Shown here one piece after another: positions 34,842-44,308 of a DNA stretch of 64,000 bases. The notes beneath the pieces were generated by a model. It worked only from the letters and a program-made list of their open reading frames with translations, was not told the DNA's origin and made no database searches. How positions within the stretch are numbered: the stretch's first letter is position 1; each line of letters begins with the position of its first letter. The stretch is from Mycolicibacterium sp. GF69 (lineage in GTDB: Bacteria > Actinomycetota > Actinomycetes > Mycobacteriales > Mycobacteriaceae). The stretch is from positions 124,001-188,000 of the forward strand of contig NZ_QMEW01000006.1 of NCBI RefSeq assembly GCF_003284965.1. Direction: 5' to 3'. Made by a program: the position numbers and the translations under genes.

Positions 34842-37025
34842 TTACGCGCGCTCCACCCGAACGGGCACTCCGGTCAGCCATGCCATCCCCGACAGCGCCT
34901 CCACATCGGCGGGGTCGCTGGACGTCAGCTGGTTGACGTTCGCGCCGCCGGCCTGGTTGGCCAGCCGCCAGCTTCCAGTTCCCTTGTGGCCCCAGCCGTG
35001 TGGCACCGCGACCACGCCGGGTACGAGATCCTTCGTCGTCAGCACCGGTACGGTGATCGCACCGTACGGCGAGGCGATCCGCACCTCATCACCATCAGAG
35101 ATGTGCTGCTCGGCCGCGTCGTCGACATGCATCAGCGCATGCTGGCGACGGTCACCGCGCATCAGCAGTGGTGAATTGTGCATCCACGAGTTCTCCGAGC
35201 GAGGCTCGCGCAAGCCGATCATCCGCAGCGGGTAGCCATCGGGCGCCCCACGCCTCGACAGCTTGGCGACCTCGTCGGTGATCCCGGGATGGGCCAACCG
35301 AATCCGACGCGACAGGTAGCCGACGGCATCGCGCAGCACACCCGTGCGGATGTGTGGTGCGACCACGGCGCCGTGCGGATGCTCCTCGGTCAGCCGTCGC
35401 AGCGTCAGCCCGCCACGGCGTAACCCGAACCTGTCGCCGCCCTCCGACATCCGCACCAGGGCGTCGATCATTGCCCGTGGCGACGCCCGGAACCCACACA
35501 GCCGCAACACCTTCTGCACACCGGCGAACACGGCGAAGGACGGCACCCGGCGCCGCAACCGCAGAGCCAAGTCCTCGACGATGTCCCACTCCTGGCGGGC
35601 CTCCCCCGCCGGCGCGAGGACCGCTTCGGTCGCTTGCCGAAACGGCGTCGCCTGAAACCCTTGAAAGGTGTACGGGAAGTCGTCGCGTTCGTACATCGTG
35701 GTGACGGGCAGGATGTAGTCGCACTGCGCGCTCGTCTCGGTGACGTAAAAGTCCAGCGCGACGGACAACTCGAGTTCGGCGAACGCCGCCTCGAGTTCCT
35801 CACCGTTGGGCACCGACAGCACGGGATTGCCTGCCGAGACGAACATCGCCCGGATCCGGCGCTCACCCGGTGTGGTGATCTCCTTGGCCAGCAACGCCGC
35901 CGGCTCCGAACCGATCGCGCTCGGAGTTCCGCTGATCCGCGACCGCTTACGTCGATAGGACCGCCGCATGACAGCGCCCATCGCGACGTTCTGCCACCTC
36001 TGGCCGACGGTGTGCATCGAGCTGAACACCGAACCGCCCGGCACATCCAGGTTGCCCGCCACCAGGTTCACCGCATCGATGAGATAGGTGGTCAGGGTGC
36101 CGTGGCTGCCCACGCAGGTGCCGAGCCTGCCGTAGACGGCTGCCCGCGGTGTGTTCACCAGATCTCGCGCCAGTGCGCGCACGCTGTCCGCATCGATGCC
36201 GGTCCGGGTCGCCGTCGATTCCGGGTCGAACGGCCGGCACGTCGCCCGCAACCAGTCCACGCCGTCGGCTCGCCGTTCCAACGCGGCGATGTCGACCAGG
36301 CCGTCGGCGAACATCACGTTCAGCAGTGACAGCAACAACAAGGAGTCGGTGTCCGGAACGATACCGAGCCATTCGAATGCCAGCGCGGTCTCGCTGCGCC
36401 GCGGGTCGACGATGACCACGCGCCCACCGCGTTTGACGATGTCGTGCATGCGGTCCTTGATCCGCGGAGCAGTGAGGAAACTACCGTGTGACACGACCGG
36501 ATTGGCACCCATCATGACCAGCAAGTCGGTTCTCGTCAGGTCCGGGATCGGCACCGACATCGGCACACCGTAGAGCAACTGGCTTGCGATCAGCCTGCTG
36601 TTGGTGTCCTGGGAAGACGCCGTCAAGTAGTGGCCGTGCCGGCCGAGGCCCTTCGTGAACAAGAGCGCCGCGAAGGTGTGCGCGTAGCTGAAGGCTCCAG
36701 GGTTGCCCATGTACCAGCCGACGGCGCCGGAACCGTGGCAACGCAGGATCTCCGACAGCCGGGCCGCGATGTCGGCCATCGCCTCGTCCCAGGCCACCGC
36801 TTCGAAGCCGTCCGGTCCGCGGCGCAGCGGCCTCGTCACCCGGTCCGGATCGTTGACGACCTCGGTGAACGCAATGCCCTTCTGGCAGGCGAACCCGGCC
36901 GACAGCGGGTGATCCTTGTCGGGCCGCAACGCCACCAGGCGGCCATCCTCGACCGTCGCGATCATCCCGCACAGCGGTTCGCAGATCCGGCAGAACGTCG
37001 GCTTGTGCTCGGTCACCGATGCCAC
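34842..37025 (-). CDS. Molybdopterin oxidoreductase with N-terminal [4Fe-4S] site
   Basis: A 727-residue DMSO-reductase-family protein. It begins with CRICEPLC and GFACQKG, giving a Cys12-x2-Cys15-x3-Cys19-x27-Cys47 iron-sulfur site. Molybdopterin-binding segments follow (VMMGANPVVSHG, VVIVDPRRSETA, MFVSAGNPVLSVPN), and the C-terminal domain contains GDEVRIASPYGAITVPV. No small FeS or membrane subunit is encoded next to it. It could hydroxylate, dehydrogenate or reduce a pathway intermediate. The frame stays open far upstream through the divergent thiolase gene, but homology begins here. The start is GTG 37025 or 37016, with no Shine-Dalgarno, so it is possibly leaderless. Confidence 0.88.
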   Translation of the reverse strand: MASVTEHKPTFCRICEPLCGMIATVEDGRLVALRPDKDHPLSAGFACQKGIAFTEVVNDPDRVTRPLRRGPDGFEAVAWDEAMADIAARLSEILRCHGSGAVGWYMGNPGAFSYAHTFAALLFTKGLGRHGHYLTASSQDTNSRLIASQLLYGVPMSVPIPDLTRTDLLVMMGANPVVSHGSFLTAPRIKDRMHDIVKRGGRVVIVDPRRSETALAFEWLGIVPDTDSLLLLSLLNVMFADGLVDIAALERRADGVDWLRATCRPFDPESTATRTGIDADSVRALARDLVNTPRAAVYGRLGTCVGSHGTLTTYLIDAVNLVAGNLDVPGGSVFSSMHTVGQRWQNVAMGAVMRRSYRRKRSRISGTPSAIGSEPAALLAKEITTPGERRIRAMFVSAGNPVLSVPNGEELEAAFAELELSVALDFYVTETSAQCDYILPVTTMYERDDFPYTFQGFQATPFRQATEAVLAPAGEARQEWDIVEDLALRLRRRVPSFAVFAGVQKVLRLCGFRASPRAMIDALVRMSEGGDRFGLRRGGLTLRRLTEEHPHGAVVAPHIRTGVLRDAVGYLSRRIRLAHPGITDEVAKLSRRGAPDGYPLRMIGLREPRSENSWMHNSPLLMRGDRRQHALMHVDDAAEQHISDGDEVRIASPYGAITVPVLTTKDLVPGVVAVPHGWGHKGTGSWRLANQAGGANVNQLTSSDPADVEALSGMAWLTGVPVRVERA

Positions 37026-37036
37026 GCTGATTACGA

Positions 37037-37055
37037 TACTGTAAGAGTTACAGTT
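37037..37055. promoter_or_regulatory. Island operator copy 6
   Basis: TACTGTAA-GAG-TTACAGTT matches at 15 of 16 positions. It lies between the divergent molybdopterin oxidoreductase and thiolase-like genes, 11 and 36 bases from their starts. Confidence 0.78.
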
Positions 37056-37091
37056 ACACGTCGAATCGGTGTTCAGCAGAGAGGACCACGC

Positions 37092-38237
37092 ATGCACGAC
37101 GTCGCGATCATCGGTGTCGGACTGCACCCCTTCGGCCGCTTCGAGGGCAAATCCGCGATGGCGATGGGCGTCGACGCGATCTTCGCCGCGGTCGCCGACG
37201 CCGGCGTCGAGTGGAAAGACATCCAGTTCGCCACCGGCGGCAGCTGGACCGTCGCCAACCCGGACGCGATCGTCGGCATGGTCGGGCTGTCCGGCATCCC
37301 GTTCACCAACGTGTTCAACGCCTGTGCCACCGCCGCGAGCGCCGCAAAGGCCTGCGCCGACGGAATCCGGGTGGGCGACTACGACATCGGCATCGCAATC
37401 GGGCTGGACAAGCATCCGCGCGGCGCATTCACCGAAGATCCGGCGTTGGTGGGCATGCCGCGGTGGTACGCCGAGAACGGCCAGTACCTCACCACCCAGT
37501 TCTTCGGGATGAAGGCGAACCGCTATCTGCACGAGCACGGCATCTCGCAGCAGACGTTGGCCAAGGTGGCGGCGAAGAACTTCCGCAATGGAGCGCTGAA
37601 CCCCAATGCGTTCCGCCGTAAGCCGATTCCCGAGGACCAGATCCTCAACTCGACGATGCTGAACTATCCGCTCACGCAGTACATGTTCTGTGCCCCCGAC
37701 GAGGGTGCCGCGGCCGTCGTGATGTGCCGTGCCGACATCGCCGAACGCTACACCGCCAAACCGGTCTATTTGCGGGCAGTCGAGGTTCGCACCCGCAAAT
37801 ACGGTGCCTACGAGGTGAACACGACCTTCGCACCGGTCGAGGAGGACGTCGCACCCACGGTCTATGCCGCCAGGGCGGCATTCGAAAAGTCCGGTGTCGC
37901 ACCGCAAGACGTCGATGTCATCCAGTTGCAGGACACCGATGCCGGCGCCGAGGTCATCCACATGGCCGAATGCGGCTTCTGCGCCGACGGCGAGCAGGAG
38001 CGGTTGCTCGCGGACGGCGCTACCGAGATCACCGGTTCGCTGCCGATCAACACCGACGGCGGCCTGATCGCCAACGGCGAGCCGATCGGGGCGTCGGGTC
38101 TGCGCCAGATCCACGAGTTGGTGCGCCAACTGCGCGGCGAAGCGGGCGATCGCCAGGTGCCCGGCGAGCCCAAAGTCGGCTTCGCCCAACTCTACGGCGC
38201 CCCGGGAACCGCCGCCGCTACGATCCTGACGAGGTGA
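37092..38237 (+). CDS. SCP2-type thiolase-like protein (lipid-transfer/aldolase group)
   Basis: A 381-residue thiolase-fold protein. The nucleophile cysteine is C78 in VFNACATAASAAKA. The C-terminal loop reads GGLIANGEPIGASGLRQ, where canonical thiolases have GHP, so the catalytic histidine position is glutamate. Mycobacterial Ltp proteins of steroid side-chain degradation have this general form, and Ltp2 works as an aldolase with a DUF35 partner. No DUF35 gene is seen here. It is probably a retro-Claisen or retro-aldol enzyme (inference). It starts an operon with the amidohydrolase, 10 bases downstream. Confidence 0.85.
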   Translation: MHDVAIIGVGLHPFGRFEGKSAMAMGVDAIFAAVADAGVEWKDIQFATGGSWTVANPDAIVGMVGLSGIPFTNVFNACATAASAAKACADGIRVGDYDIGIAIGLDKHPRGAFTEDPALVGMPRWYAENGQYLTTQFFGMKANRYLHEHGISQQTLAKVAAKNFRNGALNPNAFRRKPIPEDQILNSTMLNYPLTQYMFCAPDEGAAAVVMCRADIAERYTAKPVYLRAVEVRTRKYGAYEVNTTFAPVEEDVAPTVYAARAAFEKSGVAPQDVDVIQLQDTDAGAEVIHMAECGFCADGEQERLLADGATEITGSLPINTDGGLIANGEPIGASGLRQIHELVRQLRGEAGDRQVPGEPKVGFAQLYGAPGTAAATILTR

Positions 38238-38247
38238 CCCTGACTTG

Positions 38248-39483
38248 ATGATGACGACCCAGTTCACCGGAGCGCCGATCTTCGACGCCGACCAGCACAT
38301 GTACGAGACCGCAGACGCGCTGACGAAGTACCTGCCCGAAAAGTATTCGCGCGCCGTACAGTTCGCCCAGATCGGGCGGCAGACGCGCATCGTCATCAAC
38401 AATCGGGTCAACGACTTCATCCCGAACCCGACGTTCGAGCGCGTCGCCGCGCCCGGCGCTCACGAAAAGTTCTTCGCCGGCGAGAACACCGAGGGCCTGA
38501 CGCTGCGCGAGATGCAGGGGCGGGCGGTCGAAGCACCCGCCGCAACCCGTAACCCGGTGGACCGCATCGCCGAACTCGACCGCCAAGGCGTGGTCGAAGC
38601 GCTGAACTACCCCACGCTGGCCAGCCTGATCGAACACGCCACCGCCGACGACCCGCAACTCAGTCTCGCCGTCATCCACGCGCTGAACCAGTGGATGGCC
38701 GAGCACTGGACCTTCGACTACGACGACCGGATATTCTCCACGCCGATCATCAACCTCTCCGAGGTCGACGGCGCGCAACGCGAACTGGAGTACATCCTCG
38801 ACAACGGGGCCAGGGTGGCGCTCGTCAAACCCGGACCGGTGCGTGGCATCAACGGTTGGCGGTCACCGGCGCTGCCCGAGTTCGACCCGTTCTGGCGCGA
38901 CGTCGAAGCGGCCGGACTGCCGATCGTGTTGCACGCCAGTTATCCACCGCTCGACGACTACGTCGGGCAGTGGGAACCGCCGTACACACAGAACTTCATG
39001 GCGCAGAGTGCGTTTCGCTGGATGGTCCTCGGTCACCGCGAGATCGCCGACATGATCACGGCCTTGATCTGTCACGGCACGCTGACCCGCTTTCCGAAGC
39101 TGCGCGTCGCCAGCGTCGAGAACGGCAGCTCGTGGATCGAGCCGCTGTTCAAGGACTTCGCCGAGCTCTACAAGAAGATGCCGCAGAACTTCGATGAGCA
39201 TCCGCACGAGGTGTTCCGGCGCAATATCTGGGTCAGCCCGTTCTGGGAGGGCTGCGTATCCGACGTCGTCGAGGTCGTCGGTTGGGATCGGGTGTTGTTC
39301 GGCTCGGACTACCCACATCCCGAAGGCCTCGCCGAACCGAAAGGCTTCTGGCGCTACGCCGAAGGCATGGATGTGCGTCGCACCTACGACTTCATGGGCG
39401 ACAACGCACGCCGGTTCATGGGCCTGCCGATCACCAACCCGGATCCGAACGCCGTCAAGCCGCCGGAGTTGTCGAACGCCTGA
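38248..39483 (+). CDS. Amidohydrolase-2 family metal-dependent hydrolase
   Basis: A 411-residue TIM-barrel protein of the ACMSD-like amidohydrolase group. The N-terminal metal motif is [10 protein letters not shown]. There is a barrel histidine in [11 protein letters not shown], and the C-terminal aspartate is in [13 protein letters not shown]. Family reactions are hydrolysis or non-oxidative decarboxylation. It is a paralog of the protein at 46.8-48.0 kb: both have FIPNPTF near residue 60, [10 protein letters not shown] or equivalent, and the same FGSD end. Of three candidate starts (TTG, ATG, ATG) the first ATG is given. Confidence 0.88.
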   Translation: MMTTQFTGAPIFDADQHMYETADALTKYLPEKYSRAVQFAQIGRQTRIVINNRVNDFIPNPTFERVAAPGAHEKFFAGENTEGLTLREMQGRAVEAPAATRNPVDRIAELDRQGVVEALNYPTLASLIEHATADDPQLSLAVIHALNQWMAEHWTFDYDDRIFSTPIINLSEVDGAQRELEYILDNGARVALVKPGPVRGINGWRSPALPEFDPFWRDVEAAGLPIVLHASYPPLDDYVGQWEPPYTQNFMAQSAFRWMVLGHREIADMITALICHGTLTRFPKLRVASVENGSSWIEPLFKDFAELYKKMPQNFDEHPHEVFRRNIWVSPFWEGCVSDVVEVVGWDRVLFGSDYPHPEGLAEPKGFWRYAEGMDVRRTYDFMGDNARRFMGLPITNPDPNAVKPPELSNA

Positions 39484-39560
39484 GTGCGTCGAGGACCCTG
39501 CGGAGACAGGCAGGGCGTGGCAGAGTGCGCATAGATTTGGTACGCACCGGGAGGACCGCC

Positions 39561-40385
39561 ATGCCCACGATCACCACCAGCGACGGCGTCGACATTTTCT
39601 TCAAAGACTGGGGTTCTGGGCAGCCCATCGTGTTCAGCCACGGTTGGCCACTGTCTGCCGACGACTGGGACACCCAGATGCTGTTCTTCCTCCAACGCGG
39701 GTACCGCGTCGTCGCGCACGACCGCCGGGGCCACGGCAGGTCCGCACAGGTCGCCGACGGTCACGACATGGACCACTACGCCGACGATCTCGCGGCGCTC
39801 GTCGAGCACCTCGACCTTCACGACGCGGTCCACATCGGCCATTCCACGGGCGGCGGTGAAGTAGCGCACTACCTGGCGCGCCATGGTCAGAACCGCGCCG
39901 CCAAGGCGGTGTTGATCAGTTCGGTGCCGCCGCTGATGGTCAAGACCGACGCCAATCCTGGCGGACTTCCGAAAGCGGTGTTCGACGATTTTCAAGGGCA
40001 GTTGGCCGCCAACCGGTCGGAGTTCTACCGCTCCGTGGCGTCCGGCCCGTTCTACGGATACAACCGGCCGGGCGTGGAACCGTCCGAGGCGATCATCGAA
40101 AACTGGTGGCGCCAAGGCATGATGGGCGGCGCCAAGGCGCACTACGACGGAATCGTCGCGTTCTCCCAAACCGACTTCACCGACGATCTAAGGAAGATCA
40201 CGATCCCGGTGCTCGTGCTGCACGGCGATGACGACCAGATCGTCCCCTACGACAATTCCGGACCGCTGTCGGCGAAGCTACTTCCCAACGGCACCCTGAG
40301 GACATATCCCGGGTATCCGCACGGCGCCTTCACCACCCACGCCGACGTCATCAACCCCGACATACTGGATTTCATCCGGTCCTGA
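39561..40385 (+). CDS. Alpha/beta hydrolase, non-haem haloperoxidase-like
   Basis: A 274-residue hydrolase. The oxyanion stretch is [14 protein letters not shown], the nucleophile S95 lies in GHSTGGGE, the acid is in [13 protein letters not shown], and the histidine is in YPHGAFTTH. It is very like the cofactor-free chloroperoxidase/esterase group (bromoperoxidase BpoA2-type). The physiological reaction is probably ester or lactone hydrolysis. It starts 77 bases after the amidohydrolase with GGGAGG seven bases before the ATG. No operator copy is seen just upstream, so it may read through from the amidohydrolase or have its own promoter. Confidence 0.9.
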   Translation: MPTITTSDGVDIFFKDWGSGQPIVFSHGWPLSADDWDTQMLFFLQRGYRVVAHDRRGHGRSAQVADGHDMDHYADDLAALVEHLDLHDAVHIGHSTGGGEVAHYLARHGQNRAAKAVLISSVPPLMVKTDANPGGLPKAVFDDFQGQLAANRSEFYRSVASGPFYGYNRPGVEPSEAIIENWWRQGMMGGAKAHYDGIVAFSQTDFTDDLRKITIPVLVLHGDDDQIVPYDNSGPLSAKLLPNGTLRTYPGYPHGAFTTHADVINPDILDFIRS

Positions 40386-40404
40386 CCGCGTCAACCGGGC
40401 AGGC

Positions 40405-40893
40405 TCAGCGGATCGCCCGACGTGACGCCTTCATGATGAGCCTGCGCACGCGAGCGGAGATATAAACGGCGACAAGGCCGTTGAAGATGTCCTCGCGTAG
40501 CCGAGTCAACGTCGAACTCGTGAAGCGCCACTGACCGTCGATTTTCTCGTAGGTTTCGTGATAGTGCCCGTAACCGCGCAGGTTGACGCCGGGGCCGAAA
40601 CGGACCACATCCTCGAGCGCCCACACGCCGCGCGCCGTCGTCGCCGAGGTCAGTTCGATCTCGGGCGCATGCACCTGATGCACGGTGGCCTGACCGCGCA
40701 GGCTCTTCCGGGTGAACGCGACAAACTCGTCGGCGCCACGGATCACCTTTCCGCCGGCCGGCGAAGTGTCGCTGAGGAAGTCGTCGGCGAACAGGGCCCG
40801 CCACGCCGTCCAGTCCCTGGTGTCCAGCAAGCGGCAGTAGCGGGCCTTCAGCTGTTTGATCGCCTCGATCTCGACGAGGTCGGCTTCGGTCAC
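40405..40893 (-). CDS. SnoaL-like / NTF2-fold protein
   Basis: A 162-residue NTF2-like protein starting at GTG (VTEADLVEIEAIKQLKARYCRLLDTRDW). The motif LKARYCRLLDTRDWTAWRALFADDF is typical of the SnoaL_4 group. That group includes hydroxylating-dioxygenase small subunits and dehydratase-like members. The C-terminal tail (ARVRRLIMKASRRAIR) is strongly basic and extends past the fold. Its start overlaps the stop of the epimerase gene by four bases, so the two are coupled. The function may be isomerase or dehydratase. Confidence 0.8.
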   Translation of the reverse strand: MTEADLVEIEAIKQLKARYCRLLDTRDWTAWRALFADDFLSDTSPAGGKVIRGADEFVAFTRKSLRGQATVHQVHAPEIELTSATTARGVWALEDVVRFGPGVNLRGYGHYHETYEKIDGQWRFTSSTLTRLREDIFNGLVAVYISARVRRLIMKASRRAIR

Positions 40894-41936
40894 CCGGTCG
40901 CTGCCTTTTCTGCCTGTTCGACGTAGAACCGCGCGGCCCGCTCCAAGGACTCGGCGGTCGGCCGCGGTTGCCAGCCGAGCTCGCGGGTTGCCTTGCTGTG
41001 ATCCGCGGGCGCCATGATGTGCAGAAGGCGGATGCCGTTGGTGTTGATCGGAAGATCGCGCCGAAGTAGCCGGGCAAGCCGGTCGGCGACCCACACCGAC
41101 GCGTAGACCACCGGCAGCGGGACGCCGAACCGCGGTGGTTTCGCGCCGACCGCGTTCGCCGCGGTGGTCAACATGTCGCGCATCGGCATGTAGGTCTCGG
41201 AGATGATGTAGCGCTCGCCGACGCGGCCGTTCTCGGCGGCCAGCAGGAACGCGTCGGCGACGTCTTCGATGCCGACGACCTCGGTGCACACACCCTTGAT
41301 GTAGGCGGGAATCTTGCCGAACGCGGCGTATTGCACCATCAGGCCCTGGTGGGGCTGCCAGTCGCCGGGGCCGTACGGGTTCGACACGCACATCGCGACC
41401 GCGGGCAGGCCACGGTCGCGCGCGTAGGACAGCACCAGTTCCTCGGCCTGGCGCCGCGACTCGATGTACGGTCCGCCCTTGTCTGCCCAGTCGAACGGCA
41501 TGTCCTCGGTCACCGGTCGGCGTCCGTCGCCGAGCGCGATGGTGCCGATCGTGCTGCAGAACACGAACCTGTGCAGACCGGCCTTCGCGGCGATGTCGAG
41601 GACGCGGCGCAGACAGTTGACGTTGGTCTCGAACAGCGGCGCAGGGTCGCGGAGGTGGAACCGGGTGTCGACGACGCAGTAGTAGACGACGTCACGGTCG
41701 GCCATCGCGTCCCGCAGCGCGTCGTCGTCGTAAAGGTCGCCGTAACAACGTTCGACGTCGAGGTCGTCGATCGCCACCGTCGAACTCGTCGTGCGTAGGT
41801 ACACGCGCACGTCGTCGCCGCCTTCGGCGAGCTTGCGTGTGACGTGGGAGCCGACGAACCCGCTCGGGCCCATCACCAGCGCCCGGCGTGCGGGCACTGG
41901 CGCTGTCGGGGATGTGGTCGGGGATGTGTCTGTCAT
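40890..41936 (-). CDS. Extended SDR / NAD-dependent epimerase-dehydratase (3-beta-HSD-like)
   Basis: A 348-residue extended short-chain dehydrogenase. The nucleotide motif is VMGPSGFVGSHVTRKL. A VVYYCVVDTRFHLRDPAPLFETNVNCLRRVLDIAAKAG segment resembles 3-beta-hydroxysteroid dehydrogenase/isomerases and dihydroflavonol reductases. The catalytic motif reads YIESRRQAE, so the usual lysine of YxxxK is arginine. Activity may therefore be altered. It lies 132 bases after the acyl-CoA dehydrogenase operon in the same direction and overlaps the SnoaL-like gene. Confidence 0.85.
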   Translation of the reverse strand: MTDTSPTTSPTAPVPARRALVMGPSGFVGSHVTRKLAEGGDDVRVYLRTTSSTVAIDDLDVERCYGDLYDDDALRDAMADRDVVYYCVVDTRFHLRDPAPLFETNVNCLRRVLDIAAKAGLHRFVFCSTIGTIALGDGRRPVTEDMPFDWADKGGPYIESRRQAEELVLSYARDRGLPAVAMCVSNPYGPGDWQPHQGLMVQYAAFGKIPAYIKGVCTEVVGIEDVADAFLLAAENGRVGERYIISETYMPMRDMLTTAANAVGAKPPRFGVPLPVVYASVWVADRLARLLRRDLPINTNGIRLLHIMAPADHSKATRELGWQPRPTAESLERAARFYVEQAEKAATG

Positions 41937-42037
41937 GTTCTCTACCTCGCGAGCGACCGGAGACTGTCACATTGTTGCAGCGCGTCGTACGCCGGGCCCA
42001 CCGCTTGCGAGGGGAACACGGACGCTTGCGCAAAAAT

Positions 42038-42069
42038 CAGTTCGCGCGGGATTCAGTTCGCGCAGGATT
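42038..42069. repeat. Tandem repeat, 16 bases x 2, abutting a stop codon
   Basis: CAGTTCGCGCGGGATT is followed directly by CAGTTCGCGCAGGATT. The end of the second copy forms the stop codon of the acyl-CoA dehydrogenase on the minus strand. Confidence 0.85.
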
Positions 42070-43262
42070 CAGGACGCCTTCCTCGCCGGCGGGGCGTAGG
42101 CCGGCTTACCGAGACCCAGCACGTACTGGGCGATCATGTTGCGGAACACCTCCAGCGTGCCCCCGTAGATCCCGACCAGCGGCGCGAACCGATACACGTA
42201 CTCGGCGGCGCCGTCGTCGGCGGCACCGTCGGTGCCCAGCGGCAGCGACGACGCGGTGCCGAGCAGGTCCATCAGCTCCGGGGAGATGTCGCGCATCGTC
42301 TGCGCCAAAGCCACCCGCCCGAAGATGCTGGTTGCCGAGAACGCCGCCTCCATGCGGGCGACGCTGCGCCCCAACCGGTAGGCCACCGCCCCGTCGTCGA
42401 TCAGCCTGCGGCCGTTCGGGTCTGCTTCGTTCACCTTGGCGGCGGCCCTGTCGACCGCGGCGGCCATCGTGTTGGCCTGGTGCATCATGATCGAGACGTC
42501 CTGCAGGCCGTCGGCGGCGGCCTCGACCGCACCATGTTCGACGTTGAGCGGTTCGCGCACCACGGTCCAGCCGTCGTTGACCTCGCCGAGCCGGTACTTG
42601 TCGTCGACGCGGACATCGCTGTAGTAGACGATGTTCGTCCGGTCGCCGTCGACGGTGCGGATGCCCTGGATCTCGATGCCCGGTGAGTCGAGCGGGACGA
42701 GAAACATGGTGAGGCTCTTGTGTTTCGGCGCGTCGGGGTCGGTGTTGGTGATCAGGAAGACGTACTGACAGTTGTGCGCGCCGGTGGTGAACATCTTCGA
42801 GCCGTTGATAACCCAGCCGTCACCGTCGCGCACCGCCCGTGTCTTGCAGGTGGCGACGTCGCTGCCGCCCTCGGGTTCGGTGTAGCCCAGGCAGAGTCGG
42901 ACCTCGCCGGTGTAGACGCGCGGCATCACCTCGGCCTTGAGTTCGGGTGAGCCGAACTTGTCCACCGACCGCGCGATCATCGCGGTGGTGCCGAACGTCA
43001 CCCACGGCACGTGTGCGCGACGCTTCTCCAGTTCCCAAATGCGCCGGCGGATCCGGTTGAACCCGCCCTCGGATTCCGGCTTCCATTCGCGCGCGAGGTA
43101 TCCGGCCTTCCCGAGCGCCAGGTGCACACCCTCGTCGAAGTTGTCGCCGGTCTCGCGGTCGCGGCGGATCACGTCCTCGGTGACGATCTCCCGCAGGAAG
43201 GCGCGCGACTCCTCGAGGAAGGACTGGTCCTCGTCGGCGAGTTCGACCCGTGAGAAATCCAT
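42069..43262 (-). CDS. Acyl-CoA dehydrogenase, larger subunit of a probable pair
   Basis: A 397-residue flavoprotein. The FAD/substrate segment is CLGYTEPEGGSDVATCKTRAVRDGDGWVINGSKMFTTGA. The C-terminal helix bundle ends IYGGTLEVFRNMIAQYVLG. In MCAD-type enzymes the catalytic Glu precedes GT in this last motif, but here it is glycine, so the base must be elsewhere, as in the FadE28/FadE29 (ChsE1/ChsE2) heterotetramers of steroid degradation. It overlaps the upstream dehydrogenase gene by one base (TAATG). It is the last gene of a six-gene operon. Confidence 0.88.
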   Translation of the reverse strand: MDFSRVELADEDQSFLEESRAFLREIVTEDVIRRDRETGDNFDEGVHLALGKAGYLAREWKPESEGGFNRIRRRIWELEKRRAHVPWVTFGTTAMIARSVDKFGSPELKAEVMPRVYTGEVRLCLGYTEPEGGSDVATCKTRAVRDGDGWVINGSKMFTTGAHNCQYVFLITNTDPDAPKHKSLTMFLVPLDSPGIEIQGIRTVDGDRTNIVYYSDVRVDDKYRLGEVNDGWTVVREPLNVEHGAVEAAADGLQDVSIMMHQANTMAAAVDRAAAKVNEADPNGRRLIDDGAVAYRLGRSVARMEAAFSATSIFGRVALAQTMRDISPELMDLLGTASSLPLGTDGAADDGAAEYVYRFAPLVGIYGGTLEVFRNMIAQYVLGLGKPAYAPPARKAS

Positions 43263-44308
43263 TAGTTGCTCTCCCCGCTCTCGCGCGCCGCGACGATTCC
43301 GGCGATGTACTTCGCGCTGGCGGCCGGGTCTCCCCCGGCTAGCGCCCAGCCCCGGGCCCGCAGCAGGTACGCGCTCGCCGCGGCCTCCGCGGAAACCCCG
43401 AGCCCGCCTTGCACCTGCACCGCCATCGTGGCGGCCTTGGACGCCTCTTCGGCCATGAACACGAACGCCGAGGGCGCCAGCTCGCGCCGCTCGTCGGGCT
43501 CGTTGTCACAGAACCACGCCGCGCGCCGCGCCAGGTTGCGCCCACCCTGCACCGTGATCGCGATGTTGGCCAGCGGATGCGAAATCGCCTGCAGCGTCGA
43601 GATCGGCACGCCCAGCGTGTAGCGGGTCTTGGCGAACTCCGCGGCGATCGTCATCGTCTCCTCGACCAGGCCGACCAACGCCGCCGCGGTCAGTACCCGC
43701 CATTCGTCCAGCGCCCGTTGGTAGGCGGCCAGCGCGTCGGGCCCGCTCGCCAAGACGGTACGGGTGTCGGCCGCGTCGGGATCGACCCAGGCCATCGGCA
43801 GTCGGCCGATGTTGTCGACCTTCGCGGGCCGGGTGGCGAAGGTCAACCTGACCACCTCGTCACCGTCGCGCACGACGACGTGGTCGGCGACCGACCCGCT
43901 GGGAACCAACCGCACGCCGGAGACGCTGTCGTGTTGGGGGTCGAGGCCGACGATCTGCGTACCGCTCACGATGCCGGGATCGGCATCGCCCAGTCGGCCC
44001 AACAGACGCGCCGCGCAGACATGATCGATCCACGGCACGGGCGCGAGCGACCGGCCAATCTCCTCGGCGACCAGGGTCAGGTCGACCAGCGTTGCGCCGT
44101 CCCCGCCCAGCTCCTCGGGCAGCGCCATCGTCGTCGCACCCATCGTGCACAGCCGCTCCCACAGGCTCTTGTCGAACCCGGAAGCCTCTGCGGCGCGGAC
44201 GGTTTCGATCGAGCAGTGCGTATTGAAGAAGTCCTTGTACGCCGCCTGCAGCGCCTGGTGATCTTCGGACAGGCTGTAGTCGAGCCTGCGCAGTTCGTAG
44301 CGGTCCAT
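43262..44308 (-). CDS. Acyl-CoA dehydrogenase, degenerate partner subunit
   Basis: A 348-residue acyl-CoA-dehydrogenase-fold protein. The N-terminal helical domain is intact (FGFDKSLW-like region, then ALPEELGGDGATLVDLTLVAEEIGRSLAPVPW). The middle beta domain lacks the TEP..GSD flavin signature, and there is no GT-preceding Glu at the end. Such FadE28-like subunits pair with an active partner, giving an alpha2-beta2 enzyme with half the usual FAD content (family knowledge). The immediately following gene is the obvious partner. The ATG overlaps the amidohydrolase stop (TGATG); a GTG one codon earlier also exists. Confidence 0.86.
   Translation of the reverse strand: MDRYELRRLDYSLSEDHQALQAAYKDFFNTHCSIETVRAAEASGFDKSLWERLCTMGATTMALPEELGGDGATLVDLTLVAEEIGRSLAPVPWIDHVCAARLLGRLGDADPGIVSGTQIVGLDPQHDSVSGVRLVPSGSVADHVVVRDGDEVVRLTFATRPAKVDNIGRLPMAWVDPDAADTRTVLASGPDALAAYQRALDEWRVLTAAALVGLVEETMTIAAEFAKTRYTLGVPISTLQAISHPLANIAITVQGGRNLARRAAWFCDNEPDERRELAPSAFVFMAEEASKAATMAVQVQGGLGVSAEAAASAYLLRARGWALAGGDPAASAKYIAGIVAARESGESN

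Noticed and set aside
37026..38420. Minus-strand extension of the molybdopterin oxidoreductase frame to about 1192 residues
   Set aside because: The extension is antisense to the thiolase-like gene, crosses the operator at 37037-37055, and has no family resemblance. The iron-sulfur motif marks the true N-terminus.
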